Source: Sepiola atlantica (Eukaryota; Mollusca; Cephalopoda; Sepiida; Sepiolidae). From it: 64,000 nt of DNA. Position numbers and translations under genes: made by a program. Shown piece after piece: positions 47,900 through 58,371 of this stretch. The stretch covers positions 47,915,749-47,979,748 of the forward strand of contig OY744533.1 in NCBI GenBank assembly GCA_963556195.1, written 5' to 3'. Position 1 is the stretch's first letter; each line of letters begins with the position of its first letter. The notes under the pieces were generated by a model. That model did no database searches. It was not told where the DNA came from and was given only the letters and a program-made list of their open reading frames with translations.

Positions 47900-48475
47900 T
47901 TTGCTTAAAAGAGGAAGAGATAATGCTTTGAAAGTTGGTCTCATCACAACAGAACAAATGCTACATTAACCACCAGAGGAGGGGGTAATGCCTAGTAGGA
48001 TGATTTCATGAGAACAGAGCAGTTATAATACTTTCCCCCAAAAACATACGATAATGCCTGAGAGGATGGTTTCATGACAAAAGAACATGGAACTACACTC
48101 TATCCCCAACAAAAGAAGGTTATATCTGTGAGGATGGTCTTATAACAAATGAACAGCTATTACAAATCCCCCAACCCCTAAAAGGTTGTAATGCCGAGGA
48201 GGGTAGTGGCATGATAACGGAACATGACAACGGAACATGACAACGGAACATATATTAAACCGCTCTTTAACTAATAAAAAAATACTTGAGGGAATTGTTT
48301 AATGACAACAGAACAGATACTACACTACTCCCTATAAATTGAGCAGTAAAAGATAGTAATAGTATCGTATTGTTTCGGCTTCAAACAGATACAAAATCTC
48401 TATTATTAATAGAAGTAAAAGTATAGTTTTGCTTTAGACAGACGGATACCATATCTCCATTAGGAATATATTATT
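47900..48475 (+). repeat. Dispersed family with about 60-bp internal tandem units, copy 2
   Basis: Same family and orientation as 11040-11610: units with 'GATAATGCCTGAGAGGATGG', 'CATGACAA.AGAACA' and 'CTACACT..CCCC', then the shared tail 'AAAGTATAGTTTTGCTTTAG', 'GACGGATACCATATCTCC'. One unit has a local 13-bp triplication of 'ACGGAACATGACA' at about 48217-48250. Confidence 0.75.
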
Positions 48476-48540
48476 CTTAACACAATAATATCATTAACAT
48501 TTAATTCATTGAGACACAAGCCAATTTATTCTCATGCTAT

Positions 48541-49400
48541 GTTGTATATATATTTTGTTCAGTATTTACTTCAACGGTATTCAACACATGAGTGTGAAAA
48601 TGTATACGTTTTACAAGTAAGCTACAACGAAACATATGTGTTTCATTCTCGAAGGAAACCATCGGGCTAATTGCATGGATTTGCTCAGTACAAAAATGTT
48701 CATAGTTACCTTTTTCCCACTCCAACTTTTAACCAATCAGAGTCCTTGATTTTATTACCCCTCCGTATCTATTTCTTTTTTTCGACCAATAAATTTACAT
48801 TTCTTTGTTTAAAAGAAATTTTGTTTCGCTTCACTGCTAAGTTGTTTAAAACGAAGCAAGCGTGACACTATTGTGGTTTTCAAGGTGCAGACTTAATTAT
48901 TATGATGTTATCATTTTTTGTTCAACCATCGCTATTTTTATATAGCTAATATATGAGATTTCGAATTTATATTCATAGCCCTATCGTATTATTTGCTCTA
49001 TTACACATAATCGATTTACTATTATTTTTATCCCTAAGTAAACTTCATTTTGTATTTACAGTTCGTAACTATTTCGCTTCTAACATTTAGTACGTTTTAC
49101 ACACTAAAAGTTCAAATTTTACGCTCAAACATAAATTAAACTGATCATCTAAGTATCTACATATTTTAGCCCATATTTATCTTTCCCATATCGCGATCGG
49201 CTGCTCTTATTAAGTTCATTGTAGTGGTTCTAAATTATGTATTATATATGATTTTTTGCTTTTATGATTAGAAAATATTTTTTTAACCTAGTGCAGTTAA
49301 TCCTATATAGTATTTTTATTATGCAGGGTTTCGTATATCTATATTGTTGTTAGGTTGTTTATTATGTTTTTCTCTTTACAGTTATTTGATAAAAGGGCAG
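48541..49400 (-). mobile_element. Penelope-like element, copy D: GIY-YIG region and 3' UTR
   Basis: In minus sense YIGLTA is readable at 49310-49294 (the YIG half of the GIY-YIG signature), then broken linker sequence, then FNLCLSVKFELLVCKT near 49135-49090 with 'LNVRSEIVTNCKYKM' in the next frame. The last 450 bp match the 3' UTR of copies A and C and end at a short TA tract (48545-48556). The upstream side meets the SINE at 49405. Confidence 0.65.
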
Positions 49401-49404
49401 TGTG

Positions 49405-49745
49405 CCATTATACAACAATTACTTCTCAAGTAACAATAATGTTTAAGTAACAGTCTTCTTGGGGTTTCAGATTCAATCCTTACTACATGCGATACTAACT
49501 AAGAATGAAATACGAATTACTTACTTCAGACTTTTACTCCATCAGGGCTGACCGAATGAGAAAGATCTACTTCTGTGAATTAAATAAAGAGTTCAGTTTG
49601 AAATTCCGTAACGATTCCCGAGTTCGACATAAAGATTCCAGAGTTTGACCAGAGGCACCTGAAGAACCTAAACTTTGTGAAAATAACACCCAAGATGAGA
49701 ATAATAATTGGAATAATCCAAATAATCCAAATATCAATCCTTATC
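49405..49745 (+). mobile_element. tRNA-derived SINE (SINE-A), diverged head
   Basis: Body and tail match the other copies: 'AACAGTCTTCTTGG', a weak B box near 49469-49479, 'GGGCTGACCGAATGAG', 'GAATTAAATAAAGAG' and a tail of AATCCAAAT repeats. The A box is degenerate. Confidence 0.75.
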
Positions 49746-50550
49746 TAAATAAATTCGAAACATAAAACGACGAATTAATAATTGAGATAAATTCAGAGTT
49801 TTACATCGATTTATCGATTTTATATTTAAAATTAATATTTCTATAACTTGGTTTTACTGATATAAAAGATATATATATATATATTATTGAAAAACATAAA
49901 TACAGAGATAAAATTGCAAATAGGGTTTCCATCATTAGGGGTCTGCGTTCCAATTTTCCAGGCGTTGGAATCGACTTATAGGAGACCAAACTGGACTTAT
50001 TCTTTCTGTGTGTCAGCTTCTATCGATGAGTTCATGATTATTTACAAAATAAACTCGGGTTAAAGTGAAAAAGTCTACTTGACGATAGATTCTGGTGTTG
50101 AAGTTGGAAATTGACAAGCAGTGTTTATCAAAAAGGTACCTATTATATTTCAAGTAGTATGTTTTTGGGGTAATTAATAATTTGCTTTCACCAGTTTTGT
50201 AATTATTAACACATAATCAAATCAAACTGTTTTTTAATATAATTGGAACAAATATTTTCATTACAAATCATCAAATCACACTTTCTGTTGGAGGGGCGTT
50301 CTACTTTTTTAGGCGATTACGTGTGCTTTTACGACCTTGCAACTCAGACTTAGGGTTAATAGTAAAAGAAATTTGGTTAAGTCTCTTAACAAAATGTTTA
50401 CAAACTAGTGAAATAAAATAAATTCCGCCAACGTCTAAGCGGTATAAAATTATGAGGAACTGTTTTTGATAAAAACCGCTTGGTAATTTCCGATTTCAAA
50501 ACAGGAATGCGTCATCAAGTAGACTTTTTACTTTCAGCAAAACTCTCTTA
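49746..50550. other. No gene recognised
   Basis: AT-rich with a short TA run near 49870-49885. Confidence 0.5.
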
Positions 50551-50590
50551 GGGGAATTATTTGCAGTGATTGCACTGTAAATAATTCCCC
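50551..50590. repeat. Hairpin: 18-bp stem, 4-nt loop
   Basis: GGGGAATTATTTGCAGTG (50551-50568) faces CACTGTAAATAATTCCCC (50573-50590) around ATTG. The single non-Watson-Crick position would be a G:U pair in RNA. The right arm is LINE sequence ('GTAAATAATTC', as at 30.22 kb), so the left arm is an inverted duplicate of LINE sequence. Confidence 0.85.
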
Positions 50591-50855
50591 TTTCTTTCTC
50601 TATGTTACTAAAAAAAATAATCAGAAGTTCTATGTACAAAGTTTCTTTCCAAGAACTACCTATCTGTGGAACACAATAACGCGGAGCTGTTTCCAAACTG
50701 ACTACAACATGGTCTTTTACAAGTCCAATGTTAACAATTTCTTGTTGAGCCGTACTCTTAAAAAGTCAAATTCTGCTCGTTTCAACAATCCTCAGTAACC
50801 TTTATCCTCGAGTGGCCTGTGGGTCTTGATAAACGGTGACTCGTTAACACATAAG
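50591..50855 (+). mobile_element. LINE C-terminal end and 3' UTR
   Basis: 'AAAGTTTCTTTCCAAGAACT', 'AACACAATAACGCGGAGCTG', 'TTTACAAGTCCAATGTTAAC' and 'GGTCTTGATAAACGGTGACT' follow the same order as 780-1020 and 30270-30510. Confidence 0.75.
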
Positions 50856-51425
50856 GAAAATGATATAGCATTTTCGCAAATAAATCATTTTTAAATCAAC
50901 GGGTATTGTAGCTTGCTTGAGGCATTGCTGGTAAGTAAGTATATAGGTATTTAATAATGCAATAAGCAATGAGGAAAAGACCCAAATGGTGAAAGAGAAA
51001 ATGAACAAAAACAAATAATCGAAGGCAATTTATGTGATTTTTTTTTCAAAATCTTATCGATTTTTTTTAGTAAACTTTCACTCACTGTTTTAGTAAATCT
51101 TTCATCTACTTTAAATATAATCCGGAATGGTGGAAAATATTTTTTTATATTCCGGGAGAAATTTTACCCTTCTCTGAAACAAAAGAAAACGTTTGTTTTT
51201 TTTTTCGTTTGCAGAAAAGAAATGTCCCATGATGGTTTTTTCATCAGGGATAGCAGGTCCGCAGAAAATAGAGGTTCAGCAGAATATATAAAATATTTTA
51301 TTTCTGTATTAATTTATATTTTTATGCTATTTAGTATTGCCTTGTAGGATTATATTGTTTTTAAATATTAATAATGCATTTTCATTGCCGAATTTTGTCT
51401 TTATTAAATAACAGTACTAAATAAA

Positions 51426-51426
<1 letters not shown>
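50856..51426. other. No feature recognised
   Basis: AT-rich, T-runs. Confidence 0.5.

Positions 51427-51510
<84 letters not shown>
51427..51510. repeat. (TA)n microsatellite
   Basis: About 41 TA units, 70 bp outside the left arm of the inverted repeat. Confidence 0.97.
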
Positions 51511-51512
<2 letters not shown>

Positions 51513-51580
51513 TGTTATAATGGAATAATTCCAGGAAGAAATCCGGGTAAGAGAGCTCAATGTGGTAAACAGAGCAATAA

Positions 51581-51654
51581 TAACGTAAAATATAATAACA
51601 CGAAATTACATGATTGTCGATGCAATAATTTATTTCAACCTTGCGGTTTTATTC
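51581..51654 (+). repeat. Left arm of a perfect 74-bp inverted repeat
   Basis: Reads from TAACGTAAAATATAAT to TTGCGGTTTTATTC and equals the reverse complement of 52054-52127 at every position I compared. The arms enclose 399 bp (51655-52053) with no recognised gene. Confidence 0.95.
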
Positions 51655-52053
51655 GCTAACGTGTGTTAATGTCTTATCTCTCTTCCTCCTTCCTCCTGCC
51701 GGGCCGAAAACTGAATTTCGGGCTAGCCAAAAATTGTGTGTGTGTGATGTTAAGAATAGGTATATGTGTGCGTGTGTATGGAGGCGTATGAACGTTAAAT
51801 GTCACCAGGTCGGAAATGTAGAAAGAATATGTGCGCTTAACTCAGACGTTATTATTTTAATAAAAATAAACAAAAAAAAACATAAGATCCCTTTCGATTG
51901 CTTTAGTTAAATATAAGATGTTAATTCCTACTCGCTCTGTAATAGGTATTCAGACTGGCTGCGACCACCACTCTCTCTGATTGTGTTTGAAGTGTCGAGG
52001 ATAAATTCAGTTTTCTATCAGTCTCAAAAATGTAATTGTCAAGTTGGATGCTT

Positions 52054-52124
52054 GAATAAAACCGCAAGGTTGAAATAAATTATTGCATCGACAATCATGT
52101 AATTTCGTGTTATTATATTTTACG

Positions 52125-52127
<3 letters not shown>
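52054..52127 (-). repeat. Right arm of a perfect 74-bp inverted repeat
   Basis: Identical in reverse complement to 51581-51654. Directly followed by a (TA)n tract. Arm identity contrasts with the strong divergence of most repeats in the window. Confidence 0.95.

Positions 52128-52203
<76 letters not shown>
52126..52203. repeat. (TA)n microsatellite
   Basis: About 38 TA units that begin at the end of the right arm. Confidence 0.97.
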
Positions 52204-52204
<1 letters not shown>

Positions 52205-52684
52205 TGTGTGTAATTCTAAAACTAAAATAATAACGAGACTGAACGCTTGGTCTTGATGGTGGTGTACAACAGTGATAGTATCTGTCGTTGATAACAAGTT
52301 AATTGTAATTTCCGGGAAAACTGGTATTTCATACATCTTATAAAATTATAAAGCTGAAATGTTATAACTAATTAGAATCAATGCTGTGTGTGTGACCTAC
52401 CAGGTTTGAGGTTATCTAGTAAATGGTGTTTTACGATTATCTCTTTTAACCGAGTAAGCTAAACATTATGATGCCTCTAAAGTGTTACGTATTTCCTTTT
52501 TTCGTCCATGATGAGATCTAAAATGTTTGTACATGCTTGTTTGAACAAATTCACCTCGCTCCGATAATTCATCATTAGATTAAATTATTTACACTGAGAT
52601 GTTGTCTTGAATAAAGCAGATTTCTTAATGTCATATTTTAATGAGACAGGCCAGATTGTCGATGATCACACAGCTATATATCAT
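52204..52684. other. No gene recognised
   Basis: AT-rich. A short TG tract follows the TA repeat. Confidence 0.5.
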
Positions 52685-52900
52685 ACTAGCAGGGAGATCC
52701 GACGTTGCTCGGGATTGAATGAGGATCACAACTATGTACTTTTTCACTCTGCTCATAACACCATATTACTTTCTTTGTTTTTACTTTCTCCCTCCTACTG
52801 TTTCGCCTCTAATGTAGTCGGAGAAACTGAAATTTTGGAAAACGCTCTAAATTAATGGCTTATATATGTGGTTTAACTTTTATTAAAATCGGATATACAT
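52685..52900 (-). mobile_element. Helitron 3' end
   Basis: In minus sense the sequence 'CCCGAGCAACGTCGG' (a short GC hairpin) is followed about 10 nt later by a CTAGT end (plus-strand ACTAG at 52685-52689). That is the hairpin-plus-CTRR(T) terminus of Helitrons. The element body would lie at higher coordinates. I found no 5' end, so the inner boundary is arbitrary. Confidence 0.55.
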
Positions 52901-53287
52901 ATTTTAAGTTTTAAGGGGGTCACGACCATCGTAATATCCATGCCAGTGCAATGGAAAATTACGTGATAATATAAAGTAGCTAAGAAATTTTTTCGAACCG
53001 TCAGGCAATGGGAATTTTGACCCCTCCACTCATCAAAATTCAGGACATTAACCAATTCTAATGAAACTTTCAGTATTTATTAATTAACGATCACGGGATA
53101 CAATTAACCCATTACGTTATTAGACATTTTAGTGCAAATGTATTATTTCGTGTAATTTGCGTAGGCTAGATAGCAAACATTAAATTAATACTTAATAATA
53201 AAATAGTGTTGGCATAATTTTTTCATTTTTTAAAGCATTAATTTTTTTTCTTTGAAAAATAATTTTATTTATGCAAAGTGGAAATAT
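52901..53287. other. Possible Helitron interior
   Basis: No motif recognised. Follows the minus-strand Helitron end. Confidence 0.3.
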
Positions 53288-53368
53288 CTACATAAGAATA
53301 GGCATTTGTCTTCTGTCTTGTGTTTATAAACACAAGAAGACAGAAGACAAATATCAATTCTTATGTAG
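53288..53368. repeat. 81-bp near-perfect palindrome
   Basis: CTACATAAGAAT on the left and ATTCTTATGTAG on the right enclose ATTTGTCTTCTGTC / GACAGAAGACAAAT and a central TGTTTATAAACA. Apart from a few unpaired bases the arms are complementary with essentially no loop. Confidence 0.95.
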
Positions 53369-54083
53369 TTTATTCTCTATATGAACATTTCATCACCTGA
53401 ATAATTTGATAAAAGTTGCTCTCATTTTGTTAAAGAAATAATGATGTTTCTTGATTATCTCATTAATCCAGAATGCTGAATATGTAGCAACTTCAATTAC
53501 TAGCAATAAACTATATTTTGCATTTCTATTATACTAACCCCGGAATTCTCTAGTGACATGATAGGTAATTGTACACAGAAGAAAGAATTTAGAAAATTTG
53601 TGATGGTAAAATGTGAGTGGTTAGTGTACGTTCATTTATATAGAAAACTGATCCCTCTCCTAAAATCTAAAATATTTGAGAAAAAAATCCAAAAGACACG
53701 AAATTCTCTAGAGATATGATACACCGAAAAAAGAAAATAAATGGTTAGTAAAAAAGTTGATAAAAATGGGTGGTAGAGTATTACGAATAAGCGCTAAAAC
53801 TTTTAAAAAAACTTTTCAAATTACTAAATAGTTAAAATTAAGGCACTTGGAATGAAATGAAATTTGGTTTTCATTTGTGAAGAGTTACAGTAGTGTCAAC
53901 GACAGACAATCCTGGATTTTGAAGTTAAAATTAAATTAAACATAAAAAGTAAATCAAACATGAAAGATTATGAATGTAGTAAAGTAACACAAAATCAATA
54001 ATTAAAAATAATTTATCAATAGAACGTTAATTAAAATAAATTTAAATGCGTGTTTAATTGTTTGCAAAACGAACAGCTTACCT
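53369..54083. other. No gene recognised
   Basis: AT-rich, no element identified. Confidence 0.5.
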
Positions 54084-54105
54084 TCTCTTGTATAAAGGTA
54101 ACTTG

Positions 54106-54141
54106 TCTGTATGTATGTATGTATGTATGTATGTATGTATG
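54106..54141 (+). repeat. (GTAT)n microsatellite
   Basis: About nine tetranucleotide units just inside the Helitron 5' end. Confidence 0.95.
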
Positions 54142-54449
54142 TGAAGCTTCTCCTCAAAAACTACGCGGCCACATGTCAAAAAGTGTACATCTTCAGGACC
54201 GCACATATCCTGGGATCATAATATCTCAGAATTAGAAAAGATAATTTCCGCTGAGGGTCAACTGGACCAGTTGCCGACAGAGGGTCGCATTTTTCAGATT
54301 TTTTTCAATGTTAATTAGTAGTAATTTGGAAATTATCTAATGTATTTATGTAATAACTTTATAAAAGTGCTGACTCACTGAACATGTCCCATAATCCCTT
54401 GCTGGATGTACCCAGTCTTGGCCTAAATTCTGTCCGGTTGCATCCAGGG

Positions 54450-55985
54450 CTTTTCAGTTATTTTTAATTATATTTTATAGTAATTTGAAATTGCTGAGTC
54501 ATCTTGTAATTTAATTACGTAATACCTCAAGTTGATAAAATAATGTATGGTTTTTAATGAAATTTATTTGTTTGAGGATAGCTAAGGAAGAACGATAACT
54601 TACGTTTCAAAACACAATTTAGGTTTTTAAAACAAGGTTAGAGAATATACATAACATATAAAAGTGTATTCTAATGTAAAATTCACAGAGTAAGATGATG
54701 AGAGTATTCCCGAATCTATAAACCCGACCCTTAGGGGTCCATGGGGCATATATCATCGGGGGGGGGGAGTTTCAGTTATTTTTCATTATATTGTATAGTA
54801 ATTTGAAGTTGCTGAGTTAAATTGTAATTAAATTACGTAATACCCCAAGTTCTTAAAACAATTAATGTTTTTTTTATGACATTTATTTATTAGAGGATAG
54901 CTAAGGAAGAACGATAACTAACGTTTCAAAACACAATTAAGGTGTTTAAAACAAGGTTAGAGAATATACATTAAATATAAAAGTGTATTCTTATGTAAAA
55001 TTCACAGAGTAAGATGATGAGAGTATTCCCGACTCTATAAACCCACCCCTTAAGAGTCCACCGGACATATTTCATCAGGGCGAGGAAGGGCTTTTCAGTC
55101 ATTTTCCATTATATTTTATAGTAATTTGAAATTGCTGAGTCATATTGTAATTTAATTACGTAATACCTCAAGTTCATTATACAATTTATGGTTTTTAATG
55201 AAATTTATTTGTTAGAGGATGGCTAAGGAAGAACGATAACTCACGTTTCAAAACACAATTTAGGTTTTTAAAACAAGGTTAGAGAATATACATAACATAT
55301 AAAAGTGTATTCTTATGTAAAATTCACAGAGTAAGATGATGAGAATATTTCCGAATCTATAAACACTCCCCTTAGGTGTCCATGGGGCATATTTCATCGG
55401 GGGGGGGGGGGCTTTTCAGTTATTTTTCATTATATTTTTTAGTAATTTTAAATTGCTGAGTCATATTGTAATTTAATTACATAATACCTCAAGTTCATAA
55501 AACAATGGTTTTTAATGAAATTTATATGTTAGAGGATAGCTAAGGAAGAACGATAACTCAAGTTTAAAAACACAATTAAGGTTTTTAAAACAATGTTAGA
55601 GAATATACATATAAAAGTGTATTCTTATGTAAAATTCACAGAGTAAGATGATGAGAGTATTTCCGAATCTATAAACCTACCCTGTAAGGGTCCACCGGAC
55701 ATATTTCATCAGGGCGGGGAAGGGCTTTTCAGTTATTTTTCATTATATTTTATAGTAATTTGAAATTGCTGCGTCATATTGTAATTTAATTACGTAATAC
55801 CTCAAGTTCATCATACAATTTATGGTTTTTAATGAAATGTATTTGTTAGAGGATAGCTAAGGAAGAACAATAACCCACGTTTAAAAAAACAACTTTTTTC
55901 AGTTATTTTTCATTTTATTATATAGTAATTAGAAAATGCTTAGTCATATTTGGCTTTAATTACGTAATACTTTGAGATAACCTTT
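54450..55985 (+). repeat. About 318-bp tandem repeat array, about five units
   Basis: The marker GAGGATAGCTAAGGAAGAAC (GAGGATGG in the third) starts at 54574, 54893, 55215, 55532 and 55849, giving periods of 319, 322, 317 and 317 bp. Units also share 'TTCAGTTATTTTTCATTATA', 'AATTTAATTACGTAATACCT', 'AAAAGTGTATTCTTATGTAA' and a G-run of variable length (9-12 G near 54760 and 55400; GGGCGGGGAAGGG near 55710). The last unit has lost its middle. Reading frames are closed. Confidence 0.95.
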
Positions 55986-56730
55986 TATTTTATTTAACGT
56001 TTCTTAGCGTCAATTCTATTTACATAGAGGGGGGGGTAAGAAACTATGCGAAGGTCCGCCACTAACTGCAACTTCCCGCCACTCTGTCCGTACACAAATA
56101 CATGTACATGTACATTTTATAATATCTTATATAAGAACATTATTTTATTTAACGTGTCTTAGCGCCAGGGACGCGCCTCTAAATTTTTAGTTGTTTGCTA
56201 TTGTTTTTTAAATAAGCGACAAACGCTAATCAAATTATTGCTACTATTTTACGAAAGAAAATTATAGGAAATTACAACATGGCCGCCAGCGATTAAGTCA
56301 TTGCATTCATGTTTGATTTTAAAGTCTTTAAAAAATAAAATATAATTTTATGTCGCCATCAAAAATACAATGTAAGAATAATTAATAACTTTCATCCTAA
56401 ATGTTTGTTTGTTTACATAACATATTTCTTTGATAAAATCCACAGTTACATAAAATACATATTTAGTCAAGAGAATTTACGTGAATTACATTATTATTAG
56501 TTTTTAACACATTTAAACAAATGAAGAATCATATGGGAAAAAGGGAAATAGAGGGCTGAAGGAGGTTGGGAAATAATGAGGACTAGGGAAAGAGAGACGA
56601 CTAGAGAAAGAAGAGAGATTAAAGTTTTTATATAATAATGCTACACACGCTCTTTAATTTCTACTACTTTATCGCCCCGGGCAACGCCGGGTAGCCCTGC
56701 TAGTTTACAATATAGTAAAAAAATTGTGTA

Positions 56731-56814
56731 CTTATGCAGTTTACGAACCGGGCTGAAATAATAACGTTATAATCCTATCTAAACAAAAATAGGCCGGTCC
56801 GTAAACTGCATAAG
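56731..56814. repeat. Inverted repeat, 24-bp arms, 36-bp spacer
   Basis: CTTATGCAGTTTACGAACCG (from 56731) faces its complement ending TAAACTGCATAAG at 56814. The outer 14 bp are perfect and the inner ten have two mismatches. It lies 26 bp beyond the Helitron end. Confidence 0.9.
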
Positions 56815-57670
56815 CATTAAAATTTGTAATAAATAAATACAGTCATTTTTTTTTTGGGGGGGGGGGGGGCAAACGGACAATTTTTTAAAGAAATTAAAAT
56901 TAGTGAAAACGAACAGTTTCTTTGAATATATGATTTTTATTTTCAAAACGAACATTATTAATTGAATATCTCGCTTATTTCGTTGGATTTTCGCACACAT
57001 TCTTAAATTGTATTTTTTTATCCCGAAAAAAATTTCCCATTTTGTTTTTTAAAGACTTGGAAATCGAACTTTAATGCAATGCCTAAATCGTTGGTGGACA
57101 TGTAATTTCTTATTTTCTTTTGCGCTTAAAATCTACAAAAAGGAAATGCGTGATAAAAAAGGAACATGTTAACAATGATTTCAAAGTGAATGAACAATCC
57201 TTGGAAGGGTAACCGTGTTTTTGGAAAGGGGAATAAAGTCACAATAGCAGGAACAAGTTAACAATTATTTCCAAGTGAATGAATTTTATACATATGGTAT
57301 CAATTTCCCGCCTGGATAACGTTTTCGTTTTTGGACTACTATTCACCACCTGGATTATTTTCTAATCAACCTCTTTGATATCTTTCCTGAATATGTTTAA
57401 ACTTTATGACTTGGATGAACTGTATAGGTTTAACAAAAAAGTATGTTTTGGGCCGATATATTTGATGTTTTATATACTTTTACGTATTTTTATATATATT
57501 TCTTTATATATTTTCAAAGTTCAATTTTATTGCCTGCAGTAATGTCATTGCGGTAATGGTCATCTGAGGAGAATAATTTTCTTTGAAAACTCATGAGTTA
57601 AGGACTTTGCCTGAACATTGAATTCTAATAAAATTTTATTCGCACCTTATTTTATTCTTCCACTTTATCT

Positions 57671-57674
<4 letters not shown>
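56815..57674. other. No gene recognised
   Basis: Contains a T9G12-type run near 56847-56868 and a short direct repeat ('AACA.GTTAACAAT.ATTTC.AA') at about 57163 and 57250. Confidence 0.5.

Positions 57675-57736
<62 letters not shown>
57675..57736. repeat. (TA)n microsatellite
   Basis: About 30 TA units. A TA/TG tract at 57795-57850 follows. Confidence 0.97.
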
Positions 57737-57738
<2 letters not shown>

Positions 57739-57849
57739 TTCATGATAAGTTTTATTTAAAGGTATATATCATATCTTTATTCTTCTTTTCCTTATATATA
57801 TATATGTGTGTGTATATATGTGTGTATATATGGGTGGGTGTGTGTGTGT

Positions 57850-58207
57850 GCGTATCCAACACATAATAATCCAATCATGAGTTAAGATAATTTGTGAAGC
57901 ATATTAACGAGTTTCCTAACTCCTTCACATGTTGCTGTTTGGCCCGAAAGAAAGTTAAAGTTCAGCAATTCTAGTACTTGAAATTTGACACGCCTACCAG
58001 TGAGATGTTTTCAATAATGCTTCTGATTGTGATTCAATCCCGATAGAGCGACGGTAGCTTTACCCCAGGTCGTAAGTGCATCTTTTTATTGACGTCAGAA
58101 CAATCATCACTTTGAAAATGGCATTTGCTAAAGCGAAATTCGTATCTGTGTTTATGAATGAAATAAGTGTGAGCCGTTGCACGATATAGAAGGGAAACGT
58201 AGCGTAG
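57850..58207. other. No feature recognised
   Basis: Mixed sequence without motif. Confidence 0.5.
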
Positions 58208-58262
58208 CAATTTGTATTAGTTGGATTATTTGGATTGCTATTCTCATCTTGGTTTTTATGTT
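58208..58262 (-). mobile_element. SINE-A 3' tail fragment
   Basis: 'TTTGTATTAGTTGGATTATT' and 'GCTATTCTCATCTTGG' are the reverse complement of the SINE-A tail. The rest of the element is absent. Confidence 0.65.
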
Positions 58263-58371
58263 GAAGAGACCGCGCTCGAAGTTGCCATTTTTTAGTAAAT
58301 TAAATACATAAATATTTTCATCTACCTTTAAGTAGCGTCGAATCGAAGGAGACTGAGTTGTTCGGTACTCT

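Larger units (their letters stand above)
54084..56704 (+). mobile_element. Non-autonomous Helitron carrying a tandem array (candidate)
   Basis: The start TCTCTTGTATAAAGGTAACT at 54084 resembles the start of the compact Helitron at 61921 (TCTATTCTAATATATAAAGG) and is followed by an ATGT microsatellite. The end is CCCCGGGCAACGCCGGGT (56675-56692; the CCCGG/CCGGG arms form a hairpin), followed by CTAGT ending at 56704. Between them lie a 318-bp array (54450-55985) and a purine-rich stretch before the hairpin, as in the 61.9-kb element. No Rep/helicase coding is present. Helitron-derived elements with a microsatellite plus central tandem repeats are known from bivalves (pearl/CvA type) and this fits that layout. 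The 5' boundary is less sure than the 3'. Confidence 0.6.
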
